From: JAZGAE01 sp036475545
GTDB taxonomy: Bacteria > Pseudomonadota > Alphaproteobacteria > DATDPM01
Direction: 5' to 3'
Assembly (NCBI GenBank): GCA_036475545.1
Contig: JAZGAE010000009.1
Location: 1-19,609 of the forward strand
DNA length: 19,609 nucleotides
Position numbers and translations under genes: made by a program. Below the pieces are notes generated by a model that did no database searches, was not told the origin of the DNA, and saw only the letters and a list, made by a program, of their open reading frames with translations. The number at the start of each line of letters is the position of its first letter. The stretch's first letter is position 1. This document shows, piece after piece, positions 1 to 7,638 of this stretch.

Positions 1-65
1 GACATCAGTGGAGGAATGTCCAGGTTCGGCGTCTGCACTCTTTGATCTGTGCCCTTTCTGAGCAC
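1..65 (-). pseudogene. Possible N-terminal scrap of a PhyH-type oxygenase gene
   Basis: Read leftwards, this edge encodes AQIKE followed by CRRRTWTFLH and a stop. Sixteen bases (35-50) are identical to 15129-15144, which encode the same AQIKE in the same reading frame near the start of the intact PhyH gene. Similarity continues loosely upstream (a CTCAGAA-like stretch), and the residues after AQIKE resemble a frameshifted version of the family pattern EFxxDGxxxL. A GTG at 63-65 could be the old start codon. I infer a decayed PhyH N-terminus that continues beyond the left edge of the window. The match is short, so chance similarity is not excluded. Confidence 0.3.
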
Positions 66-66
66 A

Positions 67-83
67 GGCTCCACGCCGGAGCC
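67..83. terminator. Short perfect hairpin downstream of smpB
   Basis: GGCTCC (67-72) and GGAGCC (78-83) form a perfect 6-bp stem with a 5-nt loop, beginning 22 nt after the smpB stop on the minus strand. No T-run follows on the minus strand, so an intrinsic terminator is only a guess from position. Confidence 0.25.
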
Positions 84-104
84 CAGGCCCGGCGCCCCCT
101 CCCC

Positions 105-572
105 TCACCCCTTCTTGCGCAACAGGCGCCCCTTTTCCCGCTGCCACTCGCGCTCCTTCTCCGCCGCCCGCTTCTCGTGCTTCTTCTTGCCGCGGGCGAG
201 GCCCAGGCGCAGCTTCGCCCGCCCGCGCGCGTTGAAGTAGAGCGACAGCGGCACCAGCGTGTAGCCCTGGCGGGTGACGGCGCCGATGAGCCGCGCCATC
301 TCGCGCCGGTGCAGCAGCAGCTTGCGGGGCCGCTTGGGCTCGTGGTTGAAGGCGCCGGCGGGCGGGTATTCCGGAATGTGGGCGTTGAGAAGATGGATCT
401 CGCCGTCGCGCTCGGCGGCATAAGCCTCCTTGATGCTGGCCCGCCCCAGCCTCAAGCTTTTGACCTCGGTGCCCGCCAGCACGATCCCGGCCTCCAGGGT
501 CTCTTCGATGAGGTAGTCTCGCCGGGCCTTGCGATTCTCGGCGATGACCCGGTCCGGGGAACCGAGCGCCAT
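105..572 (-). CDS. smpB: SsrA-binding protein SmpB
   Basis: SmpB binds tmRNA and delivers it to stalled ribosomes in trans-translation. The 155-residue product has the family's usual length. Seen: the N-terminal RKARRDYLIEETLEAGIVL segment, the core GTEVKSLR and SIKEAYA stretches, the mid-protein HEPKRPRKLLLH, and YTLVPLSLYFNARGRAKL, followed by the Lys/Arg-rich C-terminal tail (about residues 126-155, GKKKHEKR onwards) that in this family enters the decoding centre. It starts with ATG at 572 and lies 18 nt downstream of dapA in the same direction, so the two are probably cotranscribed; this gene order is common in Alphaproteobacteria. No strong Shine-Dalgarno is visible, which fits translation coupled to dapA. 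Identification is firm. Confidence 0.96.
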   Translation of the reverse strand: MALGSPDRVIAENRKARRDYLIEETLEAGIVLAGTEVKSLRLGRASIKEAYAAERDGEIHLLNAHIPEYPPAGAFNHEPKRPRKLLLHRREMARLIGAVTRQGYTLVPLSLYFNARGRAKLRLGLARGKKKHEKRAAEKEREWQREKGRLLRKKG

Positions 573-590
573 GGCGGGAGCCGCGCCGGC

Positions 591-1466
591 CTAGGACAAC
601 AGCCCGGCCGAAACCAATGCCGCCCGCACCCGCTCCTTGGTGGTCTCGGAAACCTCGCAGAGGGGCAGGCGCGTCTCGGCCGAGCAGAGCCCGAGGAGAG
701 AGGCCGCGTATTTGACCGGACCCGGGCTGGTCTCGACGAACAAGGAGTCGTGGACCGGCAGCAGGTACTCGTTGATCTCGATGACCTTGGCCAGTTTTCC
801 GGCCGCCCAGGCGTTGTGCATCTCGGCGCAAGGCTTGGGCGCGATGTTGGCGGTGACCGAGATGCAGCCCACCCCGCCCTGGATCAGGAAGGGAACCGCG
901 GTCGCGTCCTCGCCCGAGAGCTGGCAGAAATCGGCACCGACGGCGAGCCGCGTCCTCAAGGGCCGCGCAAGATCGCCGGTGGCGTCCTTGACGCCTACGA
1001 TGTTCGCCAGCTCGGCCAATCGGGCCATGGTTGCGACCGACATGTCCACGACGCTGCGGCCGGGGATGTTGTAAATGACGATGGGGATGTCGGCGGCGTC
1101 GTGGACGGCCTTGAAGTGCTGATAAAGGCCCTCCTGGGTCGGCTTGTTGTAGTAAGGCGTCACCACCAGCGCGGCGGCGGCCCCGGCTTGCCGGGCGTGA
1201 CGGGTGAGCATCACCGCCTCCTCGGTCGAGTTCGACCCGGTCCCCGCGATCACCGGGACGCGGCCCGCGGACGCCTCGACGCAAAGCTCGACGACCCGCA
1301 TGTGCTCGTCGTGCGACAGCGTCGGCGACTCGCCGGTCGTGCCACAGGGAACCAGGCCGTGGGTGCCCTCGGCGATCTGCCGGTCCACCAGGGACTGGAA
1401 GGCCTTGTCGTCCACCTTGCCGTCCCGGAAAGGGGTGATCAGGGCGACGAAGGAACCCTTGAACAT
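591..1466 (-). CDS. dapA: 4-Hydroxy-tetrahydrodipicolinate synthase DapA
   Basis: DapA condenses pyruvate with aspartate semialdehyde in the first committed step of the diaminopimelate/lysine pathway, in the cytoplasm. The 291-residue product starts at MFKGSFVALITPF, the usual DapA N-terminus; an upstream in-frame start would add 33 unrelated residues, so ATG at 1466 is preferred. Seen: GTTGES (residues 42-47, pyruvate carboxylate binding and proton relay Thr), TPYYNKP (103-109, relay Tyr), YNIPGR (132-137, catalytic Tyr132) and GVKDATGD with Schiff-base Lys160. Length and motifs are complete. It is transcribed divergently from the transglycosylase gene and lies upstream of smpB. Supplying diaminopimelate next to a peptidoglycan hydrolase is a loose functional link only. 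DapA-like aldolases exist, but the context and complete motif set favour true DapA. Confidence 0.95.
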   Translation of the reverse strand: MFKGSFVALITPFRDGKVDDKAFQSLVDRQIAEGTHGLVPCGTTGESPTLSHDEHMRVVELCVEASAGRVPVIAGTGSNSTEEAVMLTRHARQAGAAAALVVTPYYNKPTQEGLYQHFKAVHDAADIPIVIYNIPGRSVVDMSVATMARLAELANIVGVKDATGDLARPLRTRLAVGADFCQLSGEDATAVPFLIQGGVGCISVTANIAPKPCAEMHNAWAAGKLAKVIEINEYLLPVHDSLFVETSPGPVKYAASLLGLCSAETRLPLCEVSETTKERVRAALVSAGLLS

Positions 1467-1605
1467 GGCAAGCTCCGGTGCGCGCGAGGTCTCGAGATGC
1501 GGCGAACATAGCCGCTGAGCCTGACTGCGACAAGGACGGACGCTTGCCGAACCCCGGGGCATCACATCTGCTTGAACCCATCTGGCGGGAGCGCGCCCCG
1601 ATGCT

Positions 1606-1668
1606 TACAATGCGGTTACCGAACCGGTGCCGCCATCGGCGGCGGTCGCCGTCAACCGTCCGCGGAGG
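1606..1668 (+). promoter_or_regulatory. Candidate promoter and ribosome binding site of the transglycosylase gene
   Basis: In the 214-bp divergent gap between dapA and slt, TACAAT at 1606-1611 is one mismatch from the -10 consensus; no good -35 lies at the right spacing. Just after it, CGGTT-accg-AACCG (1613-1626) is a small perfect inverted repeat. CGGAGGA at about 1662-1668 is a good Shine-Dalgarno for the GTG at 1681 and is the reason for preferring that start. Promoter identity is an inference. Confidence 0.35.
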
Positions 1669-1680
1669 ATCCCTCGGTCC

Positions 1681-3663
1681 GTGCTGAACCCGGCGTCGCG
1701 CATTGCCGCCTTCGCGGCGGTTCTCGTGATTGCGCTCGCAAGTATCGCGGACGCCCGGCCGGCGGCGGCTCAGGAGCTTTCCGAAAAGGACGTGCGCATC
1801 TACCGGGACGCCTTCCACGCCGTCAAATCCCGGAAATGGAGCCACGCCGCCCGCCTCGCCGCCAAGGCCCAGGACCCAGTGCTGGCCAAGGCCATCCTTT
1901 GGGCCGAACTTTCCCGGACCAGTTCCCGGCCAGGCTTCGAGAAGCGCGCCAAGTTCATCGACGAAAACCCGCAGTGGCCGGAGCTCGACCGCCTCCAACG
2001 CCTGGCCGAGGAGTCGATCACCGCCAAGGTCACGGACGAGATGGTGCTCGCCTGGTTCGCCAAGCACGAGCCGCTCATCGGCCTCGGGCTCATGCGCCAT
2101 GGCGAGGCGCTGAAACGGGCGGGCGAGACGGCGAGGGCCGAATCGCTGTTGCGCCGCGCCTGGGTGGAGGGAAACTTCACGCGGCGGCAGGAACGCACTT
2201 TCCTGGCCCGCCACCGAAAGATGCTGCGCCCGCAGGACCACATCGCGCGGCTCGACCGCCTGTTGTGGGGGGGACGCTACCATCCCGCCCGGCGCATGAT
2301 GCGCCGAGTCGACAGGGGCCACGCGGCGCTGGCCGAGGCGCGCCTCAGGCTCAGGCGCATGGAGGGCGGCGTCGACTGGGCGATCCGGCAGGTCCCGGAC
2401 CAGCTCAAGCGCGACCCGGGGCTGATGTACGAGCGGCTGCGGTGGCGCCGGCGCCGGGGCCGCGATGACTCGGCGCGCGAGATACTCGCCGATCCTCCGC
2501 CCGATCTCGTGCGCCCGGAAATGTGGTGGAACGAGCGGGCCACGATCGCGCGCCGGGCGCTCGCCGCGGGCGACATCTCGGTCGCCTACCGCCTGACCCG
2601 CGGCCACGGGCTTTCCGGCGGGGCAGGCTACGTCGAGGCGGAATGGCTGTCCGGTTGGATCGCGCTCAGGTTCCTCTTGGAGCACGACTCGTCGCTCGCG
2701 CACTTCACCAACGTCTACGACACGGCCCGCTACCCGATCAGCCGCGCCCGCGGGGCCTATTGGGCGGGCCGGGCCGCCGAGGCGAACAACGATCCGGACC
2801 TCGCCGAGGACTGGTACCGCCGCGCCGTCGAGCATTCCACCACCTATTACGGCCAGCTCGCCGCCGCCAAGCTGGAGGACAAGCGCGACCTTGCGCTGCC
2901 GCCGGGGCCCAGGCCGAGCAGGGAGGAAAGCCAAGCCTTCGCCGAGCGCGAGCTGGTCAAGGTCGTGCGCGGGCTCGGGCAGATCGGGGAGAAACGCCGC
3001 TTGAAGCCCTTCATCCTGCGCCTGCAGGAACTCGCCGAAACGCCGGGCGAAGCGGCCCTGGTGGGAAACCTTGCCATCGAACAGGGCCGCCACGACTTCG
3101 CCATCCAGGTGGCCAAGCGGGCCATCCGCTCCGGGGTGGTCCTGGTCGAACAGGCCTACCCGATCCCCTACAAGCTCGACGGCGACAACCCCGAGCCGGC
3201 CCTGCTGCTCGCGGTCTCCCGGCAGGAAAGCGAGTTCGACACCTACGCCCACAGCGGAGCCGGCGCCCGCGGGGTGATGCAGCTCATGCCGGCGACCGCG
3301 CGGAAGGTGGCGAAGCAGATCCGGGTCAAGTACTCGAAGTCGAAGCTCAAGAGCGACCCGCTGTATAACCTGAAGCTGGGCCGCGCCTATCTGTCCGGGC
3401 TGATCAAGGGCTACGGCGGCTCTTACGTGCTGGCGCTCGCCGCGTATAACGCCGGGCCGTCGCGGGCGCGCCGCTGGCTCCGCGAACTCGGCGACCCCCG
3501 CGACTCGGACGTGGACGCCATCGACTGGATCGAGATGGTCCCCTTTTCCGAGACCCGCAATTACATCCAGCGGGTGCTCGAGAATCTCCAGGTCTACCGC
3601 CTGCGCCTGGGCACCACCACGGTGGCGCTTTCGCTCGAGAACGACCTCCACTTCCGGGACTGA
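1681..3663 (+). CDS. slt: Soluble lytic murein transglycosylase (Slt70-like)
   Basis: This periplasmic enzyme would cleave peptidoglycan between MurNAc and GlcNAc with formation of 1,6-anhydroMurNAc. The 660-residue product begins with a signal peptide (hydrophobic core about residues 8-22, ending DARPAAAQ). A long helical-repeat region rich in Arg and Ala follows (about 35-480), as in the Slt70 superhelix. The C-terminal catalytic domain shows LAVSRQESEFD with the catalytic Glu, GVMQLMPATA, and LALAAYNAGP. The GTG at 1681 is chosen over the GTG at 1627 because it has a GGAGG 12-13 nt upstream and gives a compact signal peptide; the longer start would add 18 residues before it. The alpha/beta hydrolase gene follows 24 bp later and is probably cotranscribed. 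Substrate details are inferred from the family. Confidence 0.92.
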   Translation: MLNPASRIAAFAAVLVIALASIADARPAAAQELSEKDVRIYRDAFHAVKSRKWSHAARLAAKAQDPVLAKAILWAELSRTSSRPGFEKRAKFIDENPQWPELDRLQRLAEESITAKVTDEMVLAWFAKHEPLIGLGLMRHGEALKRAGETARAESLLRRAWVEGNFTRRQERTFLARHRKMLRPQDHIARLDRLLWGGRYHPARRMMRRVDRGHAALAEARLRLRRMEGGVDWAIRQVPDQLKRDPGLMYERLRWRRRRGRDDSAREILADPPPDLVRPEMWWNERATIARRALAAGDISVAYRLTRGHGLSGGAGYVEAEWLSGWIALRFLLEHDSSLAHFTNVYDTARYPISRARGAYWAGRAAEANNDPDLAEDWYRRAVEHSTTYYGQLAAAKLEDKRDLALPPGPRPSREESQAFAERELVKVVRGLGQIGEKRRLKPFILRLQELAETPGEAALVGNLAIEQGRHDFAIQVAKRAIRSGVVLVEQAYPIPYKLDGDNPEPALLLAVSRQESEFDTYAHSGAGARGVMQLMPATARKVAKQIRVKYSKSKLKSDPLYNLKLGRAYLSGLIKGYGGSYVLALAAYNAGPSRARRWLRELGDPRDSDVDAIDWIEMVPFSETRNYIQRVLENLQVYRLRLGTTTVALSLENDLHFRD

Positions 3664-3687
3664 CGACCGGTTCGGATCGAGATCTCC

Positions 3688-4584
3688 GTGACGCCGAGCG
3701 ACGGCCCAGATCGAGCACGTTTCCGCGAACGCTTCTTCACCTCCCAGGATGGCCTTCGTCTCTACTTCCGCGATTACGGCGGCGGTGGCGCGGGTGGGCG
3801 CGATCGGCCGGCGGTCCTTTGCCTTCCCGGACTCGCCCGCAACTCGAAGGACTTTCACCACGTCGCCCAGCGGCTGGCGTTCGAGCGCCGGGTCGTTTGC
3901 CCCGACTACCGGGGACGCGGGCGCTCGGACTACGACCCGAACTGGCGCAACTACGAGGCGCGCACCTATGTCGGCGACCTGCGCCACCTCCTTGCCGCGC
4001 TCAACCTCCACCGCGTGGTCGTCATCGGGACCTCGCTGGGCGGGATGCTGGCGATGGCCCTCGCCGTGGCTGCGCCCCAGGCGCTCGAGGGGGCCGTGAT
4101 CAACGACATGGGGCCGGAGGTGGACGCGGCGGGCCTCGGCCGAATCGTCCGCTACATCCGGGGATGCCGGCCCCAGCCCGACTGGGAGGCGGCGGCGCGG
4201 TATTTGCGCCAAAGCATGCCCAACCTCTCGATCGAGACGAATGAGGATTGGATCAAGCTGGCCCGCAACACCTACCGCGAGCGCGACGACGGCCTCCTTC
4301 ACCCCGACTGGGACGCGAACCTGGCGAAGCCCTTGCTCCGGAAGCGCGAGCCGCCGCCCGATCTGTGGCCGCTGTTTCGCGCGCTCCGCCCGGTGCCTAC
4401 GCTGGCGCTGCGCGGCGGCGCGTCCGACGTGCTGAGCGCGGAGACGTTTGCCCGCATGAAGGCCGAGAAGCCGGACCTCGTCCAGGTCACGCTTGCGGGC
4501 GTCGGCCACCCGCCGTTCCTTGGAGAGCCGGAGGCGGTGGCCGCGATCGACGCGTTCCTCGCTTCGCTCCCCGCCGAATCGTAA
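3688..4584 (+). CDS. Alpha/beta hydrolase
   Basis: A 298-residue single-domain alpha/beta-hydrolase-fold protein. Seen: the oxyanion-hole strand VLCLPGLARNS (residues 43-53), the CPDYRGRGRSD motif (71-81), the nucleophile elbow GTSLGG with Ser116, the acid in LRGGASDVLS (Asp247), and the catalytic His in GVGHPPFLGEPE (His274). The order and spacing are those of a complete triad. There is no signal peptide, so it is probably cytoplasmic. The start is GTG at 3688, 24 bp after the slt stop, suggesting cotranscription; no strong Shine-Dalgarno is visible. The substrate is unknown: esterase, lactonase or C-C hydrolase are all compatible with the fold. Confidence is high for the fold and low for any specific reaction. 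Confidence 0.88.
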   Translation: MTPSDGPDRARFRERFFTSQDGLRLYFRDYGGGGAGGRDRPAVLCLPGLARNSKDFHHVAQRLAFERRVVCPDYRGRGRSDYDPNWRNYEARTYVGDLRHLLAALNLHRVVVIGTSLGGMLAMALAVAAPQALEGAVINDMGPEVDAAGLGRIVRYIRGCRPQPDWEAAARYLRQSMPNLSIETNEDWIKLARNTYRERDDGLLHPDWDANLAKPLLRKREPPPDLWPLFRALRPVPTLALRGGASDVLSAETFARMKAEKPDLVQVTLAGVGHPPFLGEPEAVAAIDAFLASLPAES

Positions 4585-4643
4585 TTCACAAGCCTACGAC
4601 ATGAAGCCGCGTCGTCTCGCGGCCGTTCCTTTCGCGCCGTCGG

Positions 4644-5813
4644 TCACCGCCTCCCGGCACCGCCGCTCAACCGCCCGCACACGCCGGCGGCGATGAGGCG
4701 GGCGACCACGGCGTGGCCTTGGGCGTTGTAGTGGCCGTCGCCCAAGACCGAGGTCTCGAATCCGTGAAAGAAGACCCCGTCCCTGTCCGCGATCTCCTGC
4801 ATCGGTGGGCCGAGCGCGATCACGGGAATGCCGGCGCGCTCCCCGAAGGAGGCCAAGCGCTCCTCCACGTAGAAGAGCGACTCGATCCCGAGGCGGGCCA
4901 TGAACTCGCGGCGCGCCTCCTTATCCGGGGTGACCTGAACCGGGACCGAGAGCACCGCGATCATGAAGCGCCCGCCCGCGGCCGCCGCCCGGGCACCCAT
5001 CTCTTCCAAGAGCCGCTCCGTCACCCACCAGGCCTCGCGCCAGGCCTCGTCCGACGGTGGCTCGAAGATCATGTCCTCCATTGAGGGCGCGCGGAAGCGG
5101 GGCTCGTGGCGCGCCTTTCCCCGCACCCCGGTGCGGGCCTTGTTGACCGTGTCGCGGACGAACTGGAAAAGGCGGACCCGGTTGACGATGCCGTTCCAGA
5201 TGTTCCGCCGGTAGTACTTGGCGGCGAACCGGGCCCCCTCCAGCGTCTCGCGGTCCGCCACCAGCGCGCCCTCGGAGAGCACGAAATAGGGCCGGTCGAG
5301 GTGGCCGTCGAGCCGCCGCGAATTGTTTGAAATGTCGTTGCCCGCATAGAAGGCGAGCAGCACCAGGTCGGGCCCGTACCCGAGCACGTGTCTCTCGAGG
5401 GTGATGAGCTGCTGCGCCGTGCCGTACCCGGAGACGCCGAAATTGAGCGTCTCGACCCGCTTGCCCTCGAGCGCCCCGCACCCGGAAAGCGAGGTGCCGA
5501 CCCGGGCGACGAAGGTGTCCGCCTCCTCCACCTCGCGCGCTTCCGTCATCGAATCGCCCAACACGGCGATGCGGTATACATCTTCACCCTTCCCGGGGCC
5601 GACCGCGGGACCGCGGATGCCGTCCTGGTTGAAGCGCACGCGGGCGCGGCCCTCGGTCGTGTAGACGCCGTCGATTCCGGGCCAGGGCGCCCATCCCCTT
5701 TCGCGCTCCAGGCGGTGGAGGATCGGATAGGATATCCCGGCGGCGCGCAGGTACGCCTCGAAGGCGAGGCACGACACCAGGATCGCGGCGAGGACCAGCA
5801 GGGCGTTCTTCAT
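4644..5813 (-). CDS. Membrane-anchored SGNH/GDSL-type hydrolase
   Basis: The 389-residue product starts at MKNALLVLAA. An upstream in-frame start would add 29 Arg-rich residues ahead of the hydrophobic segment, so ATG at 5813 is preferred. Residues 4-20 form a signal anchor; LVSC (12-15) resembles a lipobox but the hydrophobic stretch continues past it, so lipidation is doubtful. The catalytic blocks are in order: block I LGDSMTEA with nucleophile Ser88, block II LNFGVSGYGT (Gly), block III YAGNDISNN (Asn159), and block V GDGHYNAQGH with Asp359 and His361. Such proteins remove or transfer acyl groups on polysaccharides or lipids at the cell surface; the substrate here is not readable. It converges on the alpha/beta hydrolase gene with a 59-bp gap. 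Confidence 0.85.
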   Translation of the reverse strand: MKNALLVLAAILVSCLAFEAYLRAAGISYPILHRLERERGWAPWPGIDGVYTTEGRARVRFNQDGIRGPAVGPGKGEDVYRIAVLGDSMTEAREVEEADTFVARVGTSLSGCGALEGKRVETLNFGVSGYGTAQQLITLERHVLGYGPDLVLLAFYAGNDISNNSRRLDGHLDRPYFVLSEGALVADRETLEGARFAAKYYRRNIWNGIVNRVRLFQFVRDTVNKARTGVRGKARHEPRFRAPSMEDMIFEPPSDEAWREAWWVTERLLEEMGARAAAAGGRFMIAVLSVPVQVTPDKEARREFMARLGIESLFYVEERLASFGERAGIPVIALGPPMQEIADRDGVFFHGFETSVLGDGHYNAQGHAVVARLIAAGVCGRLSGGAGRR

Positions 5814-6171
5814 CTCTGCGGGACGGCGGCGGTTTAACCCGTGGCTTCTTGCGGCCGACCAGCGGCCAGCGCCCGATCGATGGGCGAGGCGGCCGGCCAA
5901 AGCGGCTCAAGCTACCACTGCCGGTTGGCGGCGGCCAAGCGAGCGCTTGCCTCGCCGGCCCTTTGTCCGCGAGGCCGCTCGCCGTCGTGGCGTGGTCGTG
6001 GCGCGGCCAACGCCGCCCCGCCTCGGGCTCGAGCGGGCGCTCGGCGCCCCTGGGGCGGTCCGCCCGGCCCGGCAAAAAGGTGGAAAGATCGGCAGGCTAC
6101 TTCTAATGTATGCCGCTTGTAGCCGGCGGAATGCCTAGGTTACTGGAATGCAACAATAATTACGCAAAAGA
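5814..6171. other. Intergenic region before the efflux operon
   Basis: This 358-bp gap separates the divergent SGNH hydrolase and efflux genes. Positions 5814-6090 are very G+C-rich; I recognise no protein in any frame, and the open frames there are Arg/Pro/Ala-rich composition artefacts. From about 6095 to 6171 the base composition drops sharply (for example AACAATAATTACGCAAAAGA at 6152-6171), which marks the likely promoter and leader of the efflux operon. I cannot assign a convincing -35/-10 pair or an operator. Confidence 0.5.
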
Positions 6172-7638
6172 GTGTTCCGTTCGGTGACTCACGGCATCAC
6201 CATTTTCCGGAGCGTCATTCCCGCGGCCTTGCTGGGAGTGCCGCTCATGGCCTGCGCCATCCAGGTCTACGAGCCGCAGCCGCTGGATCCCCAGGGAATC
6301 GCCGCCGAGTTGCAGGCCCGCGGCGGCGCCGACGAAGGCCTGCGCGCCTTTCTAGCGCGCCACGGCCGCAGCACCCAGGAATGGCCGCTGCCGGACTGGG
6401 ATCTCGGCTCTCTCACGCTGATGGCGATCTATTACCATCCCGACATGGAGGTGGCCCGGGCACAGCTCCGGCTGCGGCGCGCCGCGGAGGTCACCGCGGG
6501 CCAGCGGTCGAACCCCTCCATAAATCCCCGCGTCGAACATCACAGCGAGGAAGAGGATTTCTCGGACTCGCCTTGGAGCCTCGGCTTCGCCCTCGAGCTT
6601 CCCATCGAGGCCGCCGACCGGCGCGCAGCGCGCAGCGCCAGAGCCGAGGCGCTGAGCGAGGATGCGCGCCTGAACGTCGCGGCAACCGCCTGGCGGATCA
6701 GGAGCCGCCTGCGCACGCGGTTCGTCGACGGCTTCACGGCGGAGCGCATGGCCGAGCTGTTGCGCCGCGAGCTCGACGCCAGGGAACGGTCGCTCGCGCT
6801 CTTGGAGAAGCGCCAGGCCCTCGGCGAGGCGAGCCCCACCGAGGTCAGCATCTTCCGCATTCAAGCCCAGGAGACGCGGCTCGCGTTTAACACCGCCGAG
6901 GGCAACATCCAGGCCACTCGCGCGGCGCTGGCCGAGGCCTTGGGCATGCCGCATGACGCAGTGCGGCGGCTCGTGATCCGTTTCGACGGGCTGGAAAGGC
7001 AAGCCCCCCGGACCCCGCCGACCGCGGAGCTTCAAGAGGCGGCGCTGGTGAACCGGTTGGACATCCGCCGGGCCCGGGCCCGCTACGCGGCGGTCGAGGC
7101 CAGGCTGAGGGAGGAGATCGCCAAACAATACCCGAGCTTCAGCCTTTCGCCCGGCTTCGTGTGGGACCAGGGCGACGCGTTGAAGAGCCTGGGCGCCGCG
7201 GTCCTGCTCCCCCTCCTCAACCTCAACGAAGGGCCCATCGCCGAGGCGCGGGCGGCCCGCAATCTGGAGAACGCCCGCTTCACCGCTCTTGAAGCGCGGG
7301 TCATGGGCGAGATCAGCCTGGCCGTGACGCGTTCCGAGGCCGCGATCCAGGCGTGGACGACGGCCAAGGGCCTGGTCACCGGGCAACGGGCCCGTCTCGA
7401 TCAGGTCCGAAAGCTGTTCGCCTTCGGCGAGGCGGACCGCCTGACTCTGGTGGCGGCGGAAATCGAGCTGGTCGCGGCGGAGCGGGCCCGGCTTCGCACC
7501 CGCATCGACGCCCTTCTCGCACTCGGCGCCGTCGAGGACGCGGTGCAGCGGCCCCTCGACGGCGGAGCGATCCCTGAAGATCTGGAGGCGCTGTCCGGCC
7601 GGCCCGCCGCCGCGGGCCACGCCGGGGCGAAAACATGA
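6172..7638 (+). CDS. TolC/CusC-family outer-membrane efflux lipoprotein
   Basis: Outer-membrane factor of a tripartite efflux system: a trimeric channel that gives the pump an exit across the outer membrane. The 488-residue product starts at GTG 6172. Its N-terminal hydrophobic segment (about 15-27) ends in LMAC, a plausible lipobox with Cys28 as the lipidated residue, as in OprM/CusC-type factors. Two long Ala/Glu/Arg-rich helical halves follow (about 90-270 and 285-470), each with the OEP-repeat pattern; the LGEASPTEVSIFRIQAQ stretch and the corresponding FGEADRLTLVAAEIEL stretch are the repeat-equivalent helices. Its stop overlaps the adaptor start (ATGA at 7635-7638), indicating translational coupling. 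No strong Shine-Dalgarno precedes the GTG, so the start is moderately sure. Confidence 0.88.
   Translation: MFRSVTHGITIFRSVIPAALLGVPLMACAIQVYEPQPLDPQGIAAELQARGGADEGLRAFLARHGRSTQEWPLPDWDLGSLTLMAIYYHPDMEVARAQLRLRRAAEVTAGQRSNPSINPRVEHHSEEEDFSDSPWSLGFALELPIEAADRRAARSARAEALSEDARLNVAATAWRIRSRLRTRFVDGFTAERMAELLRRELDARERSLALLEKRQALGEASPTEVSIFRIQAQETRLAFNTAEGNIQATRAALAEALGMPHDAVRRLVIRFDGLERQAPRTPPTAELQEAALVNRLDIRRARARYAAVEARLREEIAKQYPSFSLSPGFVWDQGDALKSLGAAVLLPLLNLNEGPIAEARAARNLENARFTALEARVMGEISLAVTRSEAAIQAWTTAKGLVTGQRARLDQVRKLFAFGEADRLTLVAAEIELVAAERARLRTRIDALLALGAVEDAVQRPLDGGAIPEDLEALSGRPAAAGHAGAKT

Noticed and set aside
42..1511. 489-codon open frame on the plus strand across smpB and dapA
   Set aside because: It is antisense to two unmistakable genes and consists of Arg/Gly/Leu-rich, motif-free translation, a G+C-driven shadow.
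5814..6090. Possible small proteins in the gap before the efflux operon
   Set aside because: Frames of up to about 90 codons exist on both strands, but all are Arg/Ala/Pro/Gly-rich with no motif or ribosome binding site.
6352..7620. 422-codon open frame antisense to the outer-membrane efflux gene
   Set aside because: No recognisable motif; the opposite strand encodes a clear TolC-family protein.
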